Origin: Platerodrilus igneus
Taxonomy: Eukaryota > Arthropoda > Insecta > Coleoptera > Lycidae
Direction of reading: 5' to 3'
Assembly (NCBI GenBank): GCA_036346225.1
Contig: JARFIW010001469.1
Span: forward strand, 10,386,001 to 10,450,000
DNA length: 64,000 bases
Shown here: positions 38,501-50,500 of the stretch, piece after piece
Position numbering within the stretch: position 1 is the stretch's first letter
How the letters are laid out: every line of letters begins with the position of its first letter
Notes under the pieces: generated by a model
The model's input: the letters and a program-made list of their open reading frames with translations, nothing else
Databases searched by the model: none
Told to the model about the DNA's origin: nothing
Program-made: the position numbers and the translations under genes

Positions 38501-41500
38501 CTTGAGTAATCGTTTCATACGAATCTGTGTTACCTCAGTTGGAAGTATTCTAGATTGTGTACTAGATTGCCTTTGCCCTTTTCTTTGTCTTGGTTCTTTC
38601 TTTGCTGCACACTTGAGGTTGACAGTTGTGTCGTCTAGTTGGTTTGCTACGAGTTTTCTTCCTCGTTTTTTTTTCTTTCCTCTTGGTTTCTCCGCGGGAA
38701 GCCAAAACTTTTCTTTGAGGTGGAGAACAGAAATGTCCCTTTTGGAGACATCCGTCTTTTGGCGTTTTTGAAAGTAGCTAAGAGCTTTAATCCTCATTGG
38801 GTGTTTCTTTACCTGTTCTGTCGTTGTTGGTTACGATAGATGACTTTGTCTTCTTTTGAAAAAAAAATGTTTTTTTTCTTATACTGGTGTTGGTCCTTGG
38901 AACCGGATAAAAAAAAAATTTTTTTGTTTGGTTCCCTGTCTGTCGTTTTTTTCTTTCACCCCGACGTCTTTATTTTGCTAGGGGGAATCTGTAACGTGCA
39001 TTTTTATAGCTTAAACATTTTACGCTTTTTCCCAATTCGTAAATACATTTCTGCAATTACTATTTCTACATTTTATATTTACTAACTCGTTGGCGATTGC
39101 GTCGTATTATAATTGAGTGGATTGCATCGTTCTTGTCTTGCCGTTCGTATAAATTTTGTTGCTTATGTGGATATACAAGTCTAGATAAGAGACGATAAGA
39201 GGTTGTAATAGCAACGAGTTGATATAAAACAGATGAGCAGTTGTAGTTTGTTCTTGGTTCCTATATATTAATTACGTTGAAAATACTGTTTCTTTTGCTT
39301 TGACAATAGTGAGAATTAATGCGGTATCAATTTTCAAATTGTTCATGAACAATTTTAATTGTTTTTCTTGTGAAATAAAAGTTGTATATTAACTGTAGAT
39401 CGTGGAGTGCTAATTCCGATGGAAGTAGTATGGTTTATAGGCGAACGTGTTTGGTCGACGCACGTGTGTTTTTAAGGACATTTGACGGACGGTTTTAGTG
39501 CTTACGCGTGCCTTACTAATTGTTGTTTTTGTTGAGTTTGTTGGAAATAAAAGTGGTAGAACTTGTTAAACTCGACCTGCACGCGTGTTTTACGGAACAT
39601 TTGACGGAGTTACTTTAGTGATTCACGTGCTTTACTCATTGTGTTTTTTTTTGTTGGTGCTTTGTCTTTTGATATTTAAACTGTGTGTGCGATCTAGTTT
39701 TGCGGTTCTTTTTTTTTTATCAGAGTAGTGCATACTTTGGATTATCCAAATACAGTTGATACTGTAGTTTCTGAATTTTCTAACCCCAAAGAATCTAAAA
39801 TAGATCATTGCTTGTGCAAATTTCGTTATTTGCGAAATATAACAGATTACCGGTTTACAAAGGTATTGGTTGAAGTTTTTCCCTGCTTTTTGGATGTTTA
39901 TGAAAATAATATGCATTTGGTCCCAGTTGAAATTAAACTAGTGCTACAAAATATTTCGAAATTATTGTCTCAGGAAATAGAATTAACAAGAAATTTATCA
40001 ATGCTACATAGTTCCGTCGTGTGATTAGGTCTGCTGCTAACCCCAGTGAAATACGTAGGTGTGATTAGGGTTACGTGTGATAAGTTCCATCAACGCCCTC
40101 ACAGTCAAGGGTGAAGTGCTTCGTTAGTGCCGGACATCGTGAATCCCACACCTCAATTGCAAGGAAGCGTTACTGAAGGACCTTTTTGTAAGTTGAACTT
40201 TTTCCTACTTGTTATTACTTTAAATATCTATCCGTTTGTTTTGCCATATCTTTGTCGTTCTGATACCTTTTACAATCGAATTGCCTGCTATTAAGAAACA
40301 AAAAAAAAAAAAAATCAATACTACTGGATTACTCATATCAATTGTGTCTTACCTATTTATCTTTTGTTAACATTTTGTCTGATTTATGTTTAATTGGTGT
40401 GTGAGGAAACGTTTCTGCTACTCCCCAATATTACCTCACTTTGTACTAAAAATTTTTTGTATTGCTTTTACCGTTGTTATATTATTTAGATTATCCAAAC
40501 AGTTTTTTTTTACATTCTACAAAGTACTGGACAATCTATGCTCGATCAGCATGCTATGCTTTTTCTTTATTTCAGGTTTGCAGGACTAATTTTTTGTATT
40601 GCAGGTATTGTTACTAATTCCTTACAGCCGCGTACATTAGATGTTGGTCTGCTTTCTACAACCCCCCCTAATCTCCGATTGAGCCCGGTCATTTCTTTGA
40701 TTTTCGTTGTGTTACGCACGGCTACGAGCCAATGTAGCATAAATTTGGCGCCCAACGTGGCTGCCCCGAATAACGTAACAATGTTACAGCACTTCCGGTT
40801 TGTAATTTTCTAGAACCGACATACATTTCCATTCTCGCTCAATTTAACATGTCGCATATTTGTAGGATGTTAGATCTAAATTACTCTAGATTAGTATTTA
40901 GTAATCATGTTTAATGTTTTAAAATATCACCGTATTTGGGAGTGGTTAATTTTACTAAATATTTTCTAATTCATGATGAGCACAATATAAAGTAAATTAC
41001 AAGTTACATGCAGTGCATGGGTAATTAGCGACAGAACACGTTAAGTTACCGACAGTTTCATTTGTGAATGAATTTGTGATCACCTTGTGAGGAGTCTTGA
41101 AAAAATTCCACTCTACTCTTTTATCAAAGTCTCAGTCAAACTATCTTAAAGAGATGTTGAAAGCAAAACTTCAGCTCTATGCAGCGATTAATGGATTTTA
41201 GTGAGAATACTCGTTATTCAGGATGAAGTACAAGGTTATCACTAGACACAAGACAGTTGTTCCCTTCATCCAGTGGTAATTTACACTTGTAAAGAGCTGG
41301 GAAAGGATTTCGAACATGCTGTGGTTTTGTTTATGAAACAAAACAATTATTGCTCAATTGGTAAATGAAAAGTTTCCCCAAGTTGATAGTGAGCACTATT
41401 CTAGTGACGGTTGTGCTGGGTAGTATCAGAACTTTATATATCTATGCTACCATCAAAAAGATTTCAACTTGGAAGCATCTTGGTCTTTTTTGCCACAAGT

Positions 41501-44500
41501 CATGGAAAATCTCCGTGTGATAGAATGTAGGAGGACTAGTGAAGCGTTTCCTATCAAGAACTGCAATCCCGTTTATTGCAACTGAAAACTACCTGGCACT
41601 TGCAGTTTTCACTATTTTGCTCCACTATCAGAAAATGAAATAGGTACAAAGAGGATAACGTTTGTTTCAGATTACAGTTTGATCTTTAACTTTTGCAACA
41701 AACAAAATTGATCTGAGAAACTAAATTTGTACAAACTCCTATGTAGCATGTATTTGTGGCACCCATTGGTTTTGGATTTGTAATTTCAAAATATGTAAAA
41801 TGGTATGACATGCGAATCAAGTTGATGCATCCTTTTGGTGTAGCTCCATCATTTTGTTAGCAACATCAAAAAGAATATATTTGCTTTGTTCCACTACCGA
41901 ACATTTTAAGTATTGTATAACCTCCTATAACAATTGGTTTGGGGAGGTTATACTATTTTCAAGAAAAATATATGAACTGTGCAGAACAGAAATTTAATTA
42001 CCTTATGGGACCAGCCAATTAAAACCATAAAGGACTTCAAAAGAGTACTTTATAAACAAATGCACATTTAAACTAACTTTATAAAACAAGTGGTGGCTAA
42101 TTGAATTTTTTCTCACTAATGTAATAAAACACAAGTATCGGTAAGAAATTTTTTTTATTTTGTAAAGTGCTTTAATATCATGAAGCAAATAAAATGCCAA
42201 GTATTCTTTATATAGTACAGTTTAAAAGAAATTGTCTCATTATCACTTTGCCTTTTAGAGATAATGATTTTTTTAAAGTACCATGTCATACTAGCCATAA
42301 AAAATTACCAAGTAAAATTTTTTCCCACCAAATAAATAAATACCAAGTATTTATTTTTCTTTTCTGAAATGACTCCATTCAGCTAGTTTCAATCTCCTTG
42401 CATGTTTTGAGTTTTGAAATACAATTTTACTTATTGAGATTTACTGTCACTGGTTTACTGTAAATGCATCAATTACTTTCGGATGGAGCATTGGAAAATC
42501 AAATGTAGCGTAGATGCTTTAACTATTTTTTCTTCGTTATTAACTATTTTTCTGTATTTTAGCTGAACTTGGTGATTATCAACCTGATGAACATGGACCA
42601 AATTATCTTTCCAACCTTCACTTGGTACCTGGTCAGAATGAAGATATGGAACATAAAATAGCTGAACTCCATAAATTGCATAGGTAATGACAAACTTTAT
42701 TTAAGTGTATATTGCATTAACACTTTTTGCAGAGGTCAAGTGCCAGCTGATGCTGAATTTAATTTTTTAGATCATGCGAAACGTATTGATATGTATGGTG
42801 TAGAATTACATAAAGCATGTGTAAGTATATTTTCTTTTATTTTGTAAACGACGTTTATTGATTCAGAGACTAATACAAGTTAGCACACCATTTATAAAAT
42901 AGGTTTATTAAACAATCTGTTGTATTTAGAGTTTCATATTACATGCTGTGTTAAATGTCAATACATAAGTTATTCTTCTTAATCCTCATAATAGTATCAA
43001 ATTCAAAATTGTTTGAGATGTTTCATTTCAATAATAACAAGAAAGCATATAACTGGTGGTAATTTATTAGGGCCAAAATGAGCGTTACATTGCTAAATTT
43101 TGATTTGCCTTAGAGATAGGAACCATGTAACAGTATAAGGCTGCATCAGCTAAACTGCAGTGGTGTGGGAGTGGGTTCCTATGGATAAATGAGAAAAGAA
43201 AACTTAGAAATAAAAATAAAATGTTGGAATGAAAACAACTATGTTAAATTAATCACTTACCCTGAAAGACCTTTTCTCTGTCTGAGGGCGCCAAACCATC
43301 TGTCACAGCAATCCCTTGCGCATTATACCTACATGGAAGACTGTTATTCTCTATAGGTTTCCCTTATTTTGGTATTGTAAATTCTATTACGTTATACATT
43401 AGCTTTTTCTAAAATATCGGAAAAACACTTATTCATTTTGTCATACTTAAAGAAGTTTCTCCAAATTAAATGCCTCTTCCAAATAAAACTCAATCATTGG
43501 CGAGGCTGAATATTCCTTACACCCATGTCTATTTACTTAGTTTTAAATAAATTCAAATAAAATTCAACCTAAACTTAAGTTCTATTATTATTAAATAATT
43601 TCAGTAAAAATACAAATATACTTTCTTTAAAAGAAAAACCTAAATTCCTTAACTTCATTTTGCCCAGGTATTGCTAAAGGAAATCCTAAAAGACCTTAGA
43701 TCTAATCCATCAACAAAGTTATCACTATTCCACATTTTTTTGTTTTCTGTATTAAATTACACGACATTTATAAATCTCAATTTCTAAAAGTGTCATAATA
43801 ACAAACAAAAAAATAATTAAAATATCAACTTTTTGTTCTATCCTTGCATTGTCCACTCCAAAATAATGTAAAATCAATACTTACATATTTCTTAATATTT
43901 TAAAATGCTTAAATTTAACCAACCCTTGTTTTGCCGCTGAGTCATCATTCAACAAAATAATCACCTTCATATCATAAATACCAACCAGTTTATATTCCAA
44001 ATTTACATACACATAAAAAATAAACAAAAGCTTATAATTACTCATGGTTTATGGACTGAGCGGTGATAATTGAATGGTTGTAGTGAAACAGGGCATGTGT
44101 TAAAATAAGTGTTTATGATAATGAATAATTTATTATAAATGCTTAGGAAGGACCACATTAATTTGGTGGGATTAATGACATCAGTTGTCATTGTGTGACA
44201 TGTAATTAATAAACATTAACAGGAGAACAAAAACATACCTGAATCAATTATTGTTCCATACACTCGTGGAAGACCCCCTTACTCTTCATGATTTGTGTGG
44301 AGACGGCTGTGCACCAGACGCATCTTAATGTAACAATCCACATCTAGAAAAGAAAGTTTGTTTGCACTGCCATTTATGTCCCACTGTTTAGTTTTTGCAC
44401 ATGCAATCCGTCGAATCGTTTTAATGCATGTAGTTTATAGCATGACAGAACATACCACCCACCAAATTTAAGGAATGTAGTGAGATGGGAGTGATAATTG

Positions 44501-47500
44501 AGAGATAAAAGAAAAAGGAGAAAGTGTAGGTAATTAGAAGAAGAAAGAACGGGGTACAAAAGAGTAATAAGATAAAGGAAGGAAAGGTGCAGGAATGTAG
44601 GAGATTAAGCAATGGATAGAGGACATCAAAAATCTTCTAATTCTGGATTTGCGAATGGTCCAGATGGACGCTGGGTTTGAGGTTTAAGAAACTATAAATC
44701 TAGGCAAGTGTACCTTAATGTTTTCTTAATGAAGAGCAATATTTGAGCAACATCACTGAGATTGAACTCGTTTCTTCCTTTAAAGATACAAAGGTCAAAG
44801 TTCTTTGTTCAGAGGTTGTATCTAAGCTAGTATTAGACAACGTGGGTTCCATAGGTCATAAATCAGGTTGAGAAGAAAGCCAAGTTGGCCCTGCATACTA
44901 AAGGCAACATGACAGAACCACCCTGGGGAGCAGTTTCCCGGAAGTGGGATCAACCATGTTGTATGCAGAGCGAACGTAAACTACTTTTTCGGCAAAATAG
45001 TTTGTTGGATGTGACTCACTGGGTTTGTAACGAAAGTCTTCCAGCAAAATGAGGGAGACTGAATCCATGTAAGTGCTACCAAGGAGTCGCTCCATGCAAA
45101 AATATTAGTGAAGTTAATTATTCCTTGATATGTTTGTAATACAAAGGAAACTAAATCGGTTAATAGCACAGTTGTGCATAATTCTAGCAGTGGAATAGAG
45201 AAGCATTTAATTGGGGCGACCCTGGTTTTGACACACATCCCACTGAAACTTTATGAGAAGACGTTGCTTTAACACAAAAATATATGATGGTCACATAACC
45301 TGCCTCACTAGCATTGCAAAACCCATGTAATTCACAACTGTATGGACACACAGGAGGCGAACAGTGCAAAAGCTAATGAGAATAGTTGGGTTAGTTCGTT
45401 CAGATATTGTTGCCATTCCAACCGGATATCGGTTGGATGTTTCTCATCCCAAAATAAACCTAACAGTCAGAGGTTTTGAATGAGGCATTGGTAAGAGGCG
45501 CCAAAAATCCTAAATGGTCGTTAATTTTAGCTACCGGAGAAAGTATTACTCATTTGGTACACGTTATCCCTAGAGGTTAACAATGTATAGAAGAGCCCTC
45601 GATCGCAGACTATTGAAATCCAAACACCTTGATAGTTTCATTAGCATCAAACTCTAAATTCTGAATCTGACAGTGATCATTTGGAAGATCTTGCAAGATT
45701 AGTTGGAATTGTTGATGCTTTGAATCGACCAAGATTTGGCGATACATTTGTCGAATATTGCATACAACAACATAAGGATATATTTGAAACCACAATAAAA
45801 CTGAGGCGTCACTTTGAGACCGGGTCTGGCGATTTGGATATCGTTAAGTGAAAGGTCATTTTTAGTCTTAGCTGAGGCATCAAACACAGCTCTTGAGTTT
45901 AAATTTATCACCTTCTTGCTTAAACACAGCATGATGAGGAATGAATAGTGATCATTACTCACTGCGGCACAGTCCATCAACGTCATGTGCCTTAAATCTA
46001 GGTAGTACTTTAAAAAGGTATTATATTGGACACATAAGTCTGCATTAATTGCCAACTTCCGTTCTAAAGAAGATAAACGCCGTTGAGCGATATGGTACGA
46101 ACCCTCAAAAACGGAATCACATCATTAAATGGTAAACTGACAACAAAACGTCCAATACCGGCTCTATGTGTAGTATTCTTGAAAATACGATCTATTTTCC
46201 TCATTTGGAGAGCTAAGAGGAGGCCTATTTGACAGCTGCTTGATTTCCCAGAATTGCTGAAGTGTTTGTTGACAGGGTCTTCGATAGAAGCAAGAAAAGC
46301 TTGAACAGTGATAAGACTGTAAGCCGTTGGTAGGGCCTAGAATGGTTCACTCAGAATGGTATTAATTGCGACTGACTGAGGTAACTTTCCTTGAATTAGT
46401 CTGGCGTTGACTATGGGAAGATAAATATCTGCACCAACGAGCATATCAGTTAGCACTGGCACATTCCAGTTTGAATCTGCAAAATGGAGACCCTTCAAAT
46501 GCTGGAACTCGTTTGTTACCACGATGCTAGGAACCTCAGCTGTGATTGATAATAGAATAAATGCGATCATTTCTAATGATTTATCTGCCTCCAAAATTGA
46601 CCTCCGTTGGCAGCTGTTGTTGTTTGACCTATTCCAAAAATAAGAATTTGTGAACGGCAGCATGGCAATGCTAGTTGTTCACGCATTCGTCCTTATTAAG
46701 GCTGGCTTGCAAGCCAGGATCTAATAGAGCTCTGATGGTTTGAAAGTGTCCTGCACTGGCTTGAATTTCTAGCGTAGCTGAAGCAAGTAAGACGGTAACA
46801 CCAATGCCGGAACTAGTCGTTTTTGACAAGGCATTAGTCAGGGGAGGCGTCTTTGATTGCTGGTTGTGTTAACCTAATTACACCATGGTGTTTTCAGTAA
46901 TATGCTGCGACGAGAAAGCAGCCGTGGCTTCAAAATGTAACAGGGTGTGATGAGCTTTACCACACTTATGGCAGGTAATCTGTGACTGACATTGTTTGAA
47001 TATGTGCCTACGTAAACAATTTATACGTATACTTGATCGCTTAATCACTTCATAATGCTCCGTTGAATTATTATTTAAGAATAAGTATTATTGATAAATA
47101 GTATGTGCACCTTGACTACAAGGACAAATGAACAAGGGTGTTTTTTTAGTAGCAGAAGGCTGACTATTCTGTTTATTAACAGAAACCAGGTTTGAAGTCA
47201 CCTTTAACTGATGATTATATAGAATCTTCGAGGTGTTGATTTGTAAGTGGTAACTTGAATCGAACTGGTATGGAATGCATAGGACATTGAGGAGAATGTC
47301 TCCAACGTGGAGCATTGTTGACTTAGAAACTTTTTTAAATTGTCCAAATGAGGTACTTCCTTGGAGTTTGACTGCAATTCAAATTGCTTATGTGTTACAG
47401 AATCAAGTTTCTCTTAACAGAGTATCAACCAAAATAAAATTCCCTAGGTCTATAGAGTAGTTCATGCTTTTAAAAGCGACCAAATTTTATGTATAGCCAC

Positions 47501-50500
47501 TTATTAAACTCCTAAGTTGTTGGTAATTTTCAATTTTTAATGGTGGGAAGGAAGGGATTTATTACTTTCCAATGAGTGGTAGCTAACAATTTCGGATTGC
47601 TATGCCTCTCACATTATCTTGCATATAGGGCTTATAGAAAAACCGGTTTTCGAATTCCAAATTTCCTAAAAACAGGTTTTAGCCAGTTTTCAAATTTTTG
47701 TCAAAAAAAAAGAATAGGGAAAATATTTTATTTAATTTATATAAAATAACAAAAACGAAATTAATAAAGTCAAAATATAAAAAAAAAAGGATTACACATT
47801 GTTTACACCAAATAACGAAAACTCAAACAAAAATTTCAAATTTCAAATAATAATTATAATTATTTCACTAATTTTAATTTCTCCAAAGAAAATAGGATTT
47901 TAAAAACAAAATAACTGAACGGTTGCTATGTCTTGTTCTTATTTTGGACACAATATTGCCTGAAATTGAAAATTCACCGTTTACTAGTTACTGAACTTAG
48001 TTTTATAGTTTTCAGAGCATCAAATAACAAATCTGTTTTTGATTCTTTTATTCGTTGCCTCAATTAATGAAAATATTCAGCTTTCAGTGTCTTTGGATTT
48101 GTAAAGTTTTCTTCAGGGTTTTCAAGAAACTTATGAATTGATTTTTCTTTGGCTTCCTTTGAAAAAACATTACTCTGATAAGTAGTTTCTTCGATTTGTT
48201 CTTCACCAGAATCGGTCCCACAAGAATTTGGAAATATTCTAGACAATATAACTTAATAATTTCGATTTTTTAAGCTAAAGAAATTACATTATCTTTGCTG
48301 AATTGGAAATATTTTGTGGATTTTGCAAATACTGCAAAATGGTTGCTAATTCTACTTGTCTTATTTCTTGAATTTGTTCTTCTAAAGCATATAATAATTT
48401 CAAACTTATTTCAGTGTTTAAATTTTTTAGTTCATTTAACAGAAATTTAAATGTACCCTTCACTTGGCATTGGCACCTCGTCGCCCTAAGCCTTCAGCTG
48501 CTGGACGAATCGGTCCCAAGATTTTATGAAGTTACAAAAGTTGAGGATATTGAGCTTAATTCCACATATAAGAAGAACCGATATTATTCTATGCAAAAAC
48601 AACACATTCTTTTGCTGCCAGAAATCTCCCAATCATATCCTCTATACTATTCTACCTTGTTTTGCAGTCAATACTTAAATTTAATTCCTTTCTTTTTTCT
48701 TGTTTGATGTAATTTTGTAGAATGGTGTTTCTTACTGGAGATTTTCTAAAGAACTTACACATTTTTCTAATTTGTGTAACTGATTGTAATTGTCAGACAA
48801 AATAGAGATAGGATGTTCTCAGTTACAAACATAATGAAGATAATCTTTATAATTATCTTCATATTTAGATTCCTCACTTGAAACATTTACTTCGGCTTCA
48901 GCTTCAATCATTTCTTTATGTTAATATAACACATCAGTAACTGCTAAGTGGCTGGCCTGTGAATAGCACAGTTGATTAAATTATACATGATAATTTGCCA
49001 AATGTTTTTATAATAGCAGCACCATCATTTGTTGCTGCAACTATGTCTGTTTCTAGATTCAAGTTGAAATTTTGTATGATTTCAGATACTAATTTTAATG
49101 TTCTCTGAGCATCATAGGAACCAGCTATTGGCACTAATCCCAAATTGAAATCTTCGATCAAGTGGTGTACATTAATGTTTAAATATCAACGATTTCTTTT
49201 GCTATTGCGCTCGTCTAAAGTTATAGAGAATTTCTTTCTATTCTTTTTTATTGATTCTAATTCAATAATAGTTCTCGTTTGGCATTGTCATAAAACGCAT
49301 TAATGAAATCCATTACTCTGGAGTTTTTCTTGGTAGTGAATATCCTTGTTCTTGAAGAGACTCTTGTATGAATGAGCTATTTATAATGCTATTAATAGAA
49401 AATTCTTCCATTGCTGCAAGTTTTTATATGATTTCTTCTAAACTACTCCTTTTCACTTTCATAAATTTCAAAATAATCGTTTGTTTTTTTTGAAGAAGAG
49501 GAAGGATCCAGACGTTTCTTCTTCGCTGATAGTTTCTGATTTCTTTCCAATAATTATTTTATGAACTACTTTTAAATGATTATGCAGATTGCTCATAGAT
49601 GATCCTTTGCAGATCAACATTTTATTGCAATGATTACAGATTGCCTTGTCTAATCCTAACTTTTGAAACTATACCAAACTTTCGACTTATTCATTTTTGT
49701 CTAAAAATAAATTAAAGTTATTAAATAAATATTTTTGAACTTTATTTTACAGTTTTATTATTTTTACTATGAATATTAATGTAATTTAAAGCACTCTACA
49801 TATTTTTTAGGAATTTAAAAAAAACACACAACTTGTTAATCTAATTCCGAAGCTTTTGTTTCCAGTTTTCACTTTACAAGATTAAGGGAACCTGTTGTAA
49901 TTCGTGACGGAATGCAGATAATATAAAATAAGTCGTGCCGTCATGCCCTAGTCGTATATGTGATTTCATAATTTTCCTAACACTAAGGCGCGGTTTTTAT
50001 TAGCTCTAAAGCTTCATCGCATGATGATAGTAAGATAATTAAACCTTTCAATATTGGTTAAGATAGGGTTTGTATGCACTAAGCAATTGAAAAGATCAGT
50101 ATACGATTGCCTAGAGCGGAAATCGCTACTAAAGGTATTTAAGGTTAACCACTGAAGCTCATACTCCTTGGAGAACCTACTCAAGATGTATGAGCTAATC
50201 ATGTCGAACACTTGTAATGTGTTGTAATAGTATCAGTATTATTTCTGATATCCTCATAAATTTTGATTTCCATTTCTGATACATGGGAAAGTATCTCTAT
50301 TAAGACTGTATTAAAGTTGTTATACATTTTATGCAACACTTTGCATTGCACTTTAAATAAGGAATTCAACTGTGGTTGTTGTTTTAAAAGATTGCCTAAA
50401 ACAAATCTCACCAATACGCTTTTTAAATAGTTCCAGTTGCCTAAAATCGGCTTTTTTAGGTGGCGTTTTTGAATTCGAAGTAAAAGTTATATCTAAAGTT

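Larger units (their letters stand above)
31650..40780 (+). mobile_element. gypsy-type LTR retrotransposon with 1.8-kb LTRs
   Basis: A 9131-bp element bounded by TGTAACG...CGTAACA LTRs and flanked by the 4-bp duplication atgt (31646-31649 and 40781-40784). The order is LTR, primer binding site, gag, protease, reverse transcriptase, RNase H, integrase, about 750 bp of 3' sequence, LTR. The pol order RT-RNaseH-IN places it in the gypsy superfamily. Such long LTRs recall Osvaldo/Ulysses-like elements, but that subgrouping is a guess. Frameshifts in gag and pol make this copy non-functional. It is in sense orientation within the host intron. Confidence 0.93.
12337..42562 (+). other. 30.2-kb intron of the Ptpmeg-like gene
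   Basis: Bounded by gtaagt at 12337 and ttttag at 42562. The split codon t/CT restores S in the SELGDY motif, which confirms that no coding exon is missed between the two. It contains a complete BEL element, a complete gypsy element and many older relics. Confidence 0.9.

Noticed and set aside
38393..38797. Basic minus-strand protein with a nuclear-signal-like KKKKRGRK
   Set aside because: It is antisense within the gypsy element, and T-rich sense DNA gives Lys/Arg-rich antisense codons.
44374..44612. Leu/Phe-rich minus-strand frames resembling signal peptides
   Set aside because: They arise from an A/G-rich stretch that overlaps the old BEL LTR and 3' region, and no domain follows.
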